Of a DNA stretch of 64,000 bases, positions 52,490 through 60,630 are shown piece by piece (positions within the stretch are counted from its first letter, which is position 1; every line of letters starts with the position of its first letter). Source of the stretch: Owenweeksia sp048267305 (GTDB lineage Bacteria > Bacteroidota > Bacteroidia > Flavobacteriales > Schleiferiaceae); assembly GCA_048267305.1 (NCBI GenBank), contig JBLWXT010000023.1, positions 1 to 64,000 on the forward strand. Direction: 5' to 3'. Position numbers and translations under genes: made by a program. The notes under the pieces were generated by a model that worked only from the letters and a program-made list of their open reading frames with translations, was not told the DNA's origin and searched no databases.

Positions 52490-52878
52490 ATTTTGTTTTA
52501 TTCACAAATCTTTATTAATACAACTATCCCCAACCCCTCCTTTTTAACTGGAAGGCATAAGAAGCCACAGCTAATGGGTTATTGGCTTATCAAAAAAGTG
52601 CTTTCGAAGAGATGAAGGTTTCACAGAAATAGTGAAGAATTAAGCGAAATTGCGGTCTGACGAAGGAGGGCAACGCATGAAGTGAAAATTCAAGCGATTT
52701 TGGCTGAGGCACGAGGCCAAAAATTTCCTTGAAACCTTCTTGACCTTTCCTGCCCGGCCGGGCAGGCGGGTGTTTCGTTTTGGGTCAAGCCAAAATGAAA
52801 AAATTATTAAATATTGACTGAGGGTACTGGTTGATAATTTGTTTCTGAACATTTGCCAAGCATATATGTAAATAAAAT
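52490..52878. repeat. Repeat-like intergenic region with nested hairpins
   Basis: A 389-bp gap without genes. From 52614 to 52800 it holds several ordered inverted repeats: GAAGGTTTC (52614-52622) with GAAACCTTC (52731-52739); CTTGACC (52739-52745) with GGTCAAG (52783-52789); a perfect 18-bp palindrome CCTGCCCGGCCGGGCAGG (52749-52766); and TTTCGTTTTGG with CCAAAATGAAA (52773-52783/52790-52800, one mismatch). This looks like an intergenic repeat or a non-autonomous mobile element. The other ~120 bp (52490-52613) show nothing notable. Only this one copy is in the window. Confidence 0.5.
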
Positions 52879-53481
52879 ATGAACCGAAAACTCGCCACCA
52901 TCCTCTCTTATATCCTGCACCCCGCAGTGTATCCATTACTGGGAGTACTGGCCGTAATCCGCTTTACTCCCTTTTTTGTGCCGTCCAACATCTTATTCAT
53001 GTCGATGGGGCTGGTGTTTGTAGGCACTTACGTTCTACCCGTTTGTATCAGCTACCTACTTTACCGCCTTACCATTATCCGCTCTCTGGAAATGAAAACC
53101 GCCAAGGATAGGCGAATACCCTACATGCTGGGTGCCTTGTGCTACTATCTGGTGGCCATGCTTATTGAAAAAATCCAGCTTCCGCGAGAAGCCTACCTCT
53201 ACCTACTGGCCTGTACCATGGTAATTGTGGTACACCTAGTTTCGCTCTTGTACTTTAAACCAAGCGCCCACTTAGCCGGCATTGGTGGTTTTACAGGTTT
53301 GCTGTTGGCGCTTTCGCTGAAATATGCGGTAAACCTATTACCCTTTTTAGCAGTGTGCTTTTTACTTGCTGGCTTTTTGGCTTCCGCCAGGTTATTCCTA
53401 AAAGCCCATGATGGCCGCGAATTGATTTCTGGTTATTTCAGTGGATTGCTGCTGGTTGGGGTTATGGTATATTTTTCCTGA
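52879..53481 (+). CDS. Divergent PAP2-like membrane phosphatase family protein
   Basis: A 200-residue integral membrane protein with about six helices. Motifs resembling the PAP2 phosphatase signatures are present: KTAKDRRIP (motif 1, K-x-R-P type), PSAH in KPSAHLAGIGG (motif 2) and ARLFLKAHDGRE (motif 3, with R-x5-H but Glu in place of the usual Asp). These suggest a lipid phosphatase fold, possibly altered in activity. No neighbouring gene points to a substrate. Confidence 0.6.
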   Translation: MNRKLATILSYILHPAVYPLLGVLAVIRFTPFFVPSNILFMSMGLVFVGTYVLPVCISYLLYRLTIIRSLEMKTAKDRRIPYMLGALCYYLVAMLIEKIQLPREAYLYLLACTMVIVVHLVSLLYFKPSAHLAGIGGFTGLLLALSLKYAVNLLPFLAVCFLLAGFLASARLFLKAHDGRELISGYFSGLLLVGVMVYFS

Positions 53482-53500
53482 CCTGTTTTTGCCAATAAAG

Positions 53501-54191
53501 CTATAGCAGATAAGAAATGCCAAGATTTGGACCAATGGCGTACTTTGGATTGAACTCAGATTGGTTGAAGAATAAAAGCCGGGCATTCACAGATAAAGTA
53601 AATGAAAGATTTTTGGTGTTGCCAGATTTCCAAGGCCTTAACACCATACCCGCGTTAAGGCTCGGCCCAACCATTACCCCCTCAATAAATTCATCCTCTC
53701 TGTATAGTTCTTTCTTTTGAAGCCCATAATTTTCAAAATCCTTTTCATCGTAACAAGAAAAGGGTAGTGCTACATTTAGTGCCGCTTCAGAAAAAAAAAG
53801 ACCATTTCATTTTTTGATTGGTTTGATAAGAAATGCCTATTTGTGGTAGAGCATAATTACGTACCGAATGTACTGGTCTGTTATCTCTTCTAAACCCAAA
53901 GGCATCTATGTAATTTGGATTGTCATATCTAACACTGTAACGGTTATAGGCAACGCCAAACACCAATGCTATTTTGTCTCTTAAGCCCAATGAATATTTA
54001 AGGTTTACGTCTATAGATGGGTAATTGGTCATCCATGGTTCCCACTGTTGAAATACTGGCTCCGAGTTAAAAATAAATTGCTGATTGGTAAAACTGGTTC
54101 CTAAAGAAAGCTGCATAGAACTGGTTTGCCCAATGGAACTTGATTGGGAAATGACAATAACAAATAAGGAGTATAAATAATTAAGCTTCAT
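53501..54191 (-). pseudogene. Outer-membrane beta-barrel protein, frameshifted at a 9-base homopolymer
   Basis: The first part runs from the ATG at 54191 (MKLNYLYSLFVIVISQS, signal peptide) and stops early after KMKWSFFF, directly at a run of nine A on the plus strand (53791-53799). If one base is removed from the run, reading continues for about 96 more codons (SEAALNVALPFSCYDEKDF, VGPSLNAGMVLRPWKSG, FNPKYAIGPNLGISYLL) to a stop at 53501, giving about 229 residues. The second half is clearly a barrel end. Causes may be a real mutation, a phase-variable tract or a sequencing error. The family is not recognised. Confidence 0.75.
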
Positions 54192-54307
54192 AACTTGATT
54201 TGCATATTGGTACAATAATAAGAACTTACTTAAATGCTTTTTTGGTGCAGCCATGGGGAATTTAAAATCCCACATATTTCCATCCTCCTAAAAATTTCTG
54301 CTATCCC

Positions 54308-54315
54308 TACATTTG
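54308..54315 (+). promoter_or_regulatory. Bacteroidota -7 promoter element for lysS
   Basis: Exact TACATTTG, followed by CA, 19 nt before the lysS ATG at 54335. Confidence 0.6.
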
Positions 54316-54334
54316 CAAAAATTTTACAGTCCGC

Positions 54335-56038
54335 ATGAGCCAGCACCTATCGGATCAGGAGATCCAACGAAGAGAAGCACTTACAGAATTGCGCCAGGCA
54401 GGCATTGAGCCTTTTCCTGCAGCTTTGTTCCCCGTAGATAATTATTCAACCACCATAAAGCAAAACTTTAAAGAAGGCCAAAAAGTGGTTATTGCTGGTC
54501 GCTTAATGCGAAAGAAGGTGCAGGGTAAAGCCTCCTTTGGAGAGATTCAGGACAGCAAGGGCCGTATTCAGGTTTATTTTAATCGCGATGAAATTTGTAC
54601 TGGTGAAGATAAGTCCAAGTACAATGATGTATTTAAAAAGATGCTTGATTTGGGAGACTTCATCGGTATTCACGGTGAAGTATTCAAAACCCAGGTGGGC
54701 GAAATCACCGTAAAGGTGGAAGACTTTACCGTATTGAGTAAAGCTCTTCGCCCACTGCCCATGGTAAAAGTAGATGCCGATGGTGTGGAGCACGATAAAT
54801 TCAGCGACCCCGAGCAGCGCTACCGCATGCGCTATGTGGATTTGGTGGTAAACAAGGATGTGAAGGAAACATTCATTAAGCGTACAAAGCTGATGAATGC
54901 CATGCGCCAGTTTTTTAATGACCGTGAGTATTTTGAGGTGGAAACGCCAATCCTACAACCCATACCTGGTGGCGCAGCTGCCCGCCCGTTTATTACGCAC
55001 CACAATGCGTTGGACATGCCCCTTTACCTACGTATTGCCAATGAGCTTTACCTAAAGCGCCTTATTATTGGAGGTTTTGATGGGGTGTATGAGTTTGCCA
55101 AGGACTTTCGTAACGAAGGCATGGACCGTACCCATAATCCGGAATTTACCGTAATGGAAATTTATGTAGCCTATAAGGACTACTTCTGGATGATGGACTT
55201 TACCGAGCAAATGATAGAGCATACAGCCATGGCTGTAAACGGCACCACTACAGTAAAAGTTGGCGACAAGGAAATCAGCTTGAAAGCTCCTTTTAAAAGG
55301 ATAAGTATGCTGGACTCCATAAAGGAGCATACTGGCTTTGAAGTTGGTGATATGAGCGAAGAGGAAATTCATGAAGTTTGTAAAAAGCTCAACATCCCTA
55401 CTGACCCAAGCATGGGCAAGGGTAAGCTGATTGATGAAATTTTTGGAGAAAAATGTGAGCCCCATTATATAGAGCCTACTTTTATTACTGATTATCCTGT
55501 TGAGATGTCTCCACTTTGTAAAAAGCACAGAGACAATCCAAATCTTACCGAAAGGTTTGAGTTGATGATAAATGGAAAGGAGATTGCCAACGCCTATTCG
55601 GAGCTTAACGACCCTATTGATCAGCGTGAACGCTTTGAGGCCCAGTTGACGCTTAGCGAAAAAGGTGATGACGAGGCTATGTTTATCGATCAGGATTTCC
55701 TTAGAGCCCTGGAATATGGTATGCCTCCAACTAGTGGAATGGGTATAGGTATAGATAGACTCACAATGTTACTTACAGGTCAGACTTCCATTCAGGAGGT
55801 ATTGTTCTTCCCGCAGATGCGCCCCGAGAAAAAAGTACAGCAGCCAAAAAAGGAAGACTTTGAGAAAATTGGCGTGCCTGCCAGCTGGAGCGAGCACGTG
55901 ATGGGTGCCTTTGGCACGGTAGAAGCTCTCCTTAAAGCGAAACCTACTCAGGTACACCAACAGTTAAATGGCTACCGCAAAAAAAACAAACTGGATATAG
56001 ATGCCTTGCAGCTATCAGATGTAGAAAGCTGGTTCTGA
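54335..56038 (+). CDS. lysS: Lysine--tRNA ligase, class II
   Basis: A 567-residue class II LysRS. The N-terminal OB-fold (VVIAGRLMRKKVQGKASFGE) binds the anticodon. Core segments include RYRMRYVDLVVN, the motif 2 region FAKDFRNEGMDRTHNPEFT, and motif 3 GMGIGIDRLTMLLTG. About 65 residues follow the usual end (from FFPQMRPEKK on), with helical KKEDFEKIGVPASWSEHVM and a TQVHQQLNGYRKK segment. This C-terminal extension is seen in other Bacteroidota LysRS. A perfect 16-bp stem terminator follows. Confidence 0.96.
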   Translation: MSQHLSDQEIQRREALTELRQAGIEPFPAALFPVDNYSTTIKQNFKEGQKVVIAGRLMRKKVQGKASFGEIQDSKGRIQVYFNRDEICTGEDKSKYNDVFKKMLDLGDFIGIHGEVFKTQVGEITVKVEDFTVLSKALRPLPMVKVDADGVEHDKFSDPEQRYRMRYVDLVVNKDVKETFIKRTKLMNAMRQFFNDREYFEVETPILQPIPGGAAARPFITHHNALDMPLYLRIANELYLKRLIIGGFDGVYEFAKDFRNEGMDRTHNPEFTVMEIYVAYKDYFWMMDFTEQMIEHTAMAVNGTTTVKVGDKEISLKAPFKRISMLDSIKEHTGFEVGDMSEEEIHEVCKKLNIPTDPSMGKGKLIDEIFGEKCEPHYIEPTFITDYPVEMSPLCKKHRDNPNLTERFELMINGKEIANAYSELNDPIDQRERFEAQLTLSEKGDDEAMFIDQDFLRALEYGMPPTSGMGIGIDRLTMLLTGQTSIQEVLFFPQMRPEKKVQQPKKEDFEKIGVPASWSEHVMGAFGTVEALLKAKPTQVHQQLNGYRKKNKLDIDALQLSDVESWF

Positions 56039-56060
56039 TTTAAGGTATATTGTAAAAATA

Positions 56061-56100
56061 AAAGGCCCTTTAAGAGTAGTTGCTCTTAAAGGGCCTTTTT
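56061..56100 (+). terminator. Rho-independent terminator after lysS
   Basis: AAAGGCCCTTTAAGAG at 56061-56076 pairs perfectly over 16 bp with 56083-56098, around a 6-nt loop, and the T-run follows. Confidence 0.93.
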
Positions 56101-56135
56101 CGTTTCTCCAGATTTTATAAAACTATCAGACAAAG

Positions 56136-56162
56136 AAAAAGGCCTCCGAAAAACCGGAGGCC
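56136..56162 (-). terminator. Rho-independent terminator of the LruC operon
   Basis: On the minus strand GGCCTCCG pairs with CGGAGGCC (56141-56148 and 56155-56162) with a short loop, followed by a T5 run (56136-56140). It ends the transcript of the minus-strand LruC gene. Confidence 0.9.
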
Positions 56163-56195
56163 TCATCATTAGGTTAAAATCTGGGTTTACTATTT

Positions 56196-57689
56196 CTAGT
56201 AAATTTTTGTGGCATCACGGTATCCTGGCTGATCCTCATACCAATCCTGGAATGAAGTACCATTAGAAGCTGCCCATGCCGCAAACTTCAGGTGAGCATT
56301 TACAATATCTATATACTCGATTGGGTAATCAAAAGCAGATAATGGCGTGTAAATAGCCCATGGCTTGTTATTAATGTCAACATAGTTATTTCCAAATGCA
56401 TTAAGCGCAGAGGCATCTGAAGAAGTGTTGAACTTACTAAGATCCGCCAGATCAGTCGGGCCTTTCCATGGTAAGTGAATTTCGCTTCCGCGATTTCCAT
56501 TGGCAATAAGGAATGGATCGAAGTCCATATCAGTTGTAGACTGAGGGGTAGCGAAAACAATTTTAATTGTAATTGTATCACTATATCCTTCTCCACCAGT
56601 ACCTGGCAGCGTATTGTAATAGCTTCCGTGCTTGGTGATATTCTTTACATCATTCCAGTCTTCCCAAACAATTACTACCGCATCAGTTTGCCCGGCTTCT
56701 ACTCCGTTAGACTCAAGGGTTGCAAAACTATTTGCCGGGTTTGACGCTAGTCTGTAACCAGTAACACTAGCCACAGCTGATGGAGGAATGTTATTCATTC
56801 TAATGGCAAATCCATTATGGAAACCTGCACCTGCAGCAACCATTACAAACTTATGCTCAATATCAATAACCTCATTTTGAGCATTTAAGCCATAAACGGT
56901 GTAACGGTTAATTACCTTGTCATTAAAGTCGTAATCACCAGCACCAGGCCAAAGGTCTTCATAAGCAACAGTGTTATAGTCGTCCTCATTTGGAATATAA
57001 ATACCATTACACTTGGTAGGATCATTAGGGAAGTCATCTACGTCATCACAACATCCGTCACCATCACTATCAGTACAAACAGGAACAATTGGCTTACACC
57101 ATCTGCAAGGGTTAGAAGAGTAATCACCGTCAATAACGATATCATCGATAACTCCTCTGCTGCAACCACCGTAACCAAGCCAGTACCACTTAATACGGTA
57201 AACACCACTCCAGCTCACATCTATAGACGCAGTTTTTACAGAGGTTGGGTTTCCATTAGGGCTGCTATAGTTATGGTTATACACATACTCGAAGATCTGC
57301 TGAACCACATTTCCCTGATCATCGATAAGATAAGCGCGAAGTTTGTTGTAACGTCCTCTGTTGTCATTAAGCTTATGCTTAAATGTTACTTTACCGGTTC
57401 CGTTAAAATTGGTCCATGGAGAGTATAGTTTGGCTGTTGAATAGTAAGCTTTACCACACCATTGCTGACCGCATAGACGCGAGGTAACGGCAGCTGGTCT
57501 GTTGCGACCAGAGTTCACTCCGTAATTGCAGTAGCTCTTTACATCCACACACCAAAACTTCCAACAGTTGGCACGTGAAATACATTCGTTACCATGATTA
57601 AAATTCTCGGTAACAGGGTTTACAGTTGCATTAAGGCTAAATCCACCACCGAAGGCGATTGCACAAAATATAATTAATCTTTTCATCAT
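56196..57689 (-). CDS. LruC-domain secreted protein
   Basis: A 497-residue secreted protein. After the signal peptide (MMKRLIIFCAIAFGGGFSLNA) comes a Cys-rich jelly-roll-like region (about 30-190). A calcium-binding-type spacer, TDSDGDGCCDDVDDFPNDP (about 205-223), leads into the LruC domain (about 235-490), with AYEDLWPGAGDYDFND, VMVAAGAGFHNGFAIRMN and MDFDPFLIANGNRG. The domain is of unknown function and occurs in Leptospira and Bacteroidota surface proteins. A lipoprotein upstream has the N-terminal part that is usually fused to LruC. There is no T9SS tail. The function is not established. Confidence 0.88.
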   Translation of the reverse strand: MMKRLIIFCAIAFGGGFSLNATVNPVTENFNHGNECISRANCWKFWCVDVKSYCNYGVNSGRNRPAAVTSRLCGQQWCGKAYYSTAKLYSPWTNFNGTGKVTFKHKLNDNRGRYNKLRAYLIDDQGNVVQQIFEYVYNHNYSSPNGNPTSVKTASIDVSWSGVYRIKWYWLGYGGCSRGVIDDIVIDGDYSSNPCRWCKPIVPVCTDSDGDGCCDDVDDFPNDPTKCNGIYIPNEDDYNTVAYEDLWPGAGDYDFNDKVINRYTVYGLNAQNEVIDIEHKFVMVAAGAGFHNGFAIRMNNIPPSAVASVTGYRLASNPANSFATLESNGVEAGQTDAVVIVWEDWNDVKNITKHGSYYNTLPGTGGEGYSDTITIKIVFATPQSTTDMDFDPFLIANGNRGSEIHLPWKGPTDLADLSKFNTSSDASALNAFGNNYVDINNKPWAIYTPLSAFDYPIEYIDIVNAHLKFAAWAASNGTSFQDWYEDQPGYRDATKIY

Positions 57690-57713
57690 TAAGTCTTTTT
57701 TAGTTGTTGAGAA

Positions 57714-58184
57714 TTAGTCCAAAGGCTCGTTAAAGCTTTCAAGCTCCTTTTCGTCAAACTGGGGAACCTCAGAGTCATTTGTAGTCTCATCAGCTTCGTC
57801 TATGTAACTGAATACACCTGACCCTCCGGATACATTAACTTCTCTAACAATAGATCCGCACTCCACTGTTACAGTTTTAACAGACTTTGCCAACTCAAAG
57901 CTCACGCTTGTGGTTTCAGTCATCTTAGCAGTAAAGGTTGCCAAAAGCTTTCCTTCAGCATTTTTTACTTTTACTTGTTCTGGCTGTGAATAATAAACCG
58001 GAGCTGCCTCCATGGTAATGGTAACCATGTGGTCTGTCCTCCAGTCAAAACCCGCAGGGATCTCAACTTCTTGCATGCTGGTAGCAGTGCTCTTGGATGG
58101 GTCTTTTGCATTAACACCTGTATCTTTACTACACGATGCCAATCCAATTCCTACCACCAAGCTTAGGTAAAATAGTTTTCTCAT
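57714..58184 (-). CDS. Lipoprotein, LruC partner (split N-terminal segment)
   Basis: A 156-residue lipoprotein from the ATG at 58184 (MRKLFYLSLVVGIGLASCS, lipobox Cys18). It then has ATSMQEVEIPAGFDWRTDH followed by VTITM, a segment I recall at the N-terminus of longer LruC-domain proteins. It has no LruC domain of its own, which is supplied by the gene 24 nt downstream. The pair is probably co-transcribed. The C-terminal tail is acidic (DEADETTNDSEVPQFDEKE). It may anchor or help display the LruC protein. Confidence 0.7.
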   Translation of the reverse strand: MRKLFYLSLVVGIGLASCSKDTGVNAKDPSKSTATSMQEVEIPAGFDWRTDHMVTITMEAAPVYYSQPEQVKVKNAEGKLLATFTAKMTETTSVSFELAKSVKTVTVECGSIVREVNVSGGSGVFSYIDEADETTNDSEVPQFDEKELESFNEPLD

Positions 58185-58372
58185 AATAAATTGCATTTAT
58201 AATTAAGCTTTAAACTCTACAGTAATATCAATGCCATAACGCTAAGCACCTTACTAACAATATTTTATATTATTATTTTTTCAACACGTTTTTTTAGAAG
58301 CGGGAATAGCTGTTCCATTTTGGGACAAAATCATGGAATTTTACTACACATAACTTTGACAAATGCAGATAT

Positions 58373-58380
58373 TACATTTG
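58373..58380 (+). promoter_or_regulatory. Bacteroidota -7 promoter element for mutS2
   Basis: Exact TACATTTG 7 nt before the ATG at 58388. An upstream TTTG (58355-58358) is close to the -33 spacing but a little short. Confidence 0.5.
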
Positions 58381-58387
58381 TGGCCTT

Positions 58388-60595
58388 ATGGTGAAGTTAT
58401 ATCCCTCTACTATTTTCAGCTCCCTCGATTTTGATTTTATCAAAAAGGAGATTTCTCAAAACTGCTTTTCTGATGGGGCTAAAAACCTTGTGCATGAACT
58501 GCACCCTCAGTCTGATTCAGAAATCATCAAACGTGAGCTTAAAACCACAGACGAGATTCTTGCTCTTTTTTTGGCTAATGAAAGTTTTCCAACCATTCAG
58601 TTTTTGCCAATTACAGCATACGCCCAAAGGTTAAAAACCAAAGGTGTTGCCCTTGAGGAAAAGTCTTTTGATGAAATACGATCCTCTCTCTTGGTTTATG
58701 AAGGGCTGTTTAGCTTCTTAAAAAAGCACAAGGCAAAACTTCCGCGCCTTTATGATGAGTTGGCCGAAGAAGAACCCAACCCGTGGATTATAAACGTTAT
58801 TAATCAAAAGATTGACGAGCGCGCCCAGGTAAAGTCCACAGCTTCAAAAGAACTGAGTCACATCCGGTCAAGCCTTATAAAAAGCAGGGCTTCTGCCGAC
58901 AGGATATTTGCCAGAGCAGTAAAAAAATACAGAGACAGAGGTTTACTGGCTGAATTTGATGAAACCATTTCAGAAAACAGAAGGGTTCTTGCCATTCAAT
59001 CTGCTTACAAGGGGCAGGTGCAGGGGATCTTTCATGGTAGCAGCAGCAAAAATTCCATTGTATACATAGAGCCCGGAGAAACTGTTGAAATCAATAACGA
59101 AATTGCCAATCTGCTGGATGATGAAAAACAGGAAATCCGCAGAATATTAAGAGAGCTTAGTGCCGAGCTACATCCTCATACCAGTCATTTGTTTACTGTT
59201 GAGCGAAAGTTGATTCTGGTTGATTTTATCAGGGCTAAAGCCGTATTTGCCAGGCGCGAAGACTGCTGTGTTCCCATTATCCACTTTAACAAAAAGGAAA
59301 TAAAGCTCAGAGAGGCCTATAATCCTGTTTTAAAAATTGTAAACCGCCACAAGGGCAAGTCTACCATACCGTTAGACATAAACCTTAATCAGCAAAACCG
59401 TGTGCTTGTTATAAGTGGCCCTAATGCTGGCGGCAAATCCATTGCCCTTAAAACCCTTGGCATATTATCACTAATGCTTCAATGTGGCATCCCCATACCG
59501 GTTGATCCCTTTAGTGAGATGTGCGTTTTTTCAAAGGTATTTGTGGATATTGGAGATAGCCAATCTATAGAAAATGAACTTTCCACCTACAGCAGTAAGC
59601 TTCAAAAAATGCGTCACTTTTTAAGTGAGGCTGATGATGACACCCTCCTGTTAATAGATGAATTTGGCTCAGGTTCTGACCCGGAACTGGGAAGTGCCTT
59701 GGCTCAGGTATTTCTTGAAAAGCTAAATAGCTTTGGTGTATTTGGAATTTTCACCACCCATTACAACGCTATTAAAGCTTTAGCAGCAAAATTGGATGGT
59801 GTTCAAAATGGCGCCATGCTCTTTGATAAAAAGAATCTATCGCCCGAGTATCGTTTGGAAGTTGGAAACCCGGGAAGCTCTTACACCTTTGAAGTAGCCG
59901 GAAAAAGCGGCATCGCGCCACATATAATTAAAGAAGCGCGTGACAAAACAGCTTCAGAAACCCTTCAGGTGGATAAGCTGCTGGTGCAGCTTCAGGACGA
60001 TAAACTTCAGCTTGAAAAGAAAAGAAACCAGTTAAACTCAGAATTAGGCAAGCTCAGGAAACTGGAGAATGAACGCGCTGCCACCGTAGCTAAGCTCGAA
60101 GAAAAACTGAGCAGACAATCGCGGGCCAACGAGGAAAACGATCGCCACATCTACTGGGGCCAACGTTTTCAAAAGCTAGTGGACAGCTGGATGGAACAAA
60201 AGGGCAAAAAGGATAAAAAAGAAGTGGTAGCCAGATTTATTGGCCTCCTCACTCAACGCAGCAGTGAAGTTGAAAAAGAGGAAGTAAAAACCATAAGCAA
60301 GGCCCAAAGCAAGCGCGACAAACAAATTAACGAGCTAAAAAAACAGGAGGTAAAAATAGGTGAACGCGTAAAAATCCTGGAAACAGGAATGACCGGAATT
60401 ATCTCCGAAATAAAGAAAGGGCGCTATATCATTGCTCTTGGACTCAACATCAGCAGTACGGTGGAGAGAGAGCAGTTTATACCCGCTGGAGTAAAGCTGG
60501 AACATACACCAAAGAAGAAGACCCGAAAGAAATCTTTTAGAAAGAAAGAAGACACCTCGGCCAAAAAAGACGATCAGGGAGAAGGCAATAGTTAA
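58388..60595 (+). CDS. mutS2: MutS2-family ATPase lacking the Smr domain
   Basis: A 735-residue MutS2 protein. The N-terminal helical clamp and lever parts (about 1-330) lead to the ABC-type ATPase: Walker A GPNAGGKS (344-351), FVDIGDSQSIENELSTYSS (signature, about 385-403) and Walker B LLLIDEFGSGSDPELGSAL. A coiled-coil segment (about 520-640) follows. The C-terminal Smr nuclease domain with the LDLRG and HGxGTGxL motifs is absent; instead there is a basic, low-complexity tail (KKKTRKKSFRKKEDTSAKK). MutS2 acts on collided ribosomes or recombination intermediates; without Smr it probably cannot cut nucleic acid. DUF819 follows after 35 nt. Confidence 0.9.
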   Translation: MVKLYPSTIFSSLDFDFIKKEISQNCFSDGAKNLVHELHPQSDSEIIKRELKTTDEILALFLANESFPTIQFLPITAYAQRLKTKGVALEEKSFDEIRSSLLVYEGLFSFLKKHKAKLPRLYDELAEEEPNPWIINVINQKIDERAQVKSTASKELSHIRSSLIKSRASADRIFARAVKKYRDRGLLAEFDETISENRRVLAIQSAYKGQVQGIFHGSSSKNSIVYIEPGETVEINNEIANLLDDEKQEIRRILRELSAELHPHTSHLFTVERKLILVDFIRAKAVFARREDCCVPIIHFNKKEIKLREAYNPVLKIVNRHKGKSTIPLDINLNQQNRVLVISGPNAGGKSIALKTLGILSLMLQCGIPIPVDPFSEMCVFSKVFVDIGDSQSIENELSTYSSKLQKMRHFLSEADDDTLLLIDEFGSGSDPELGSALAQVFLEKLNSFGVFGIFTTHYNAIKALAAKLDGVQNGAMLFDKKNLSPEYRLEVGNPGSSYTFEVAGKSGIAPHIIKEARDKTASETLQVDKLLVQLQDDKLQLEKKRNQLNSELGKLRKLENERAATVAKLEEKLSRQSRANEENDRHIYWGQRFQKLVDSWMEQKGKKDKKEVVARFIGLLTQRSSEVEKEEVKTISKAQSKRDKQINELKKQEVKIGERVKILETGMTGIISEIKKGRYIIALGLNISSTVEREQFIPAGVKLEHTPKKKTRKKSFRKKEDTSAKKDDQGEGNS

Positions 60596-60630
60596 AACCC
60601 TATTTTTGGCAGAAATCAGCTAAATATCGA

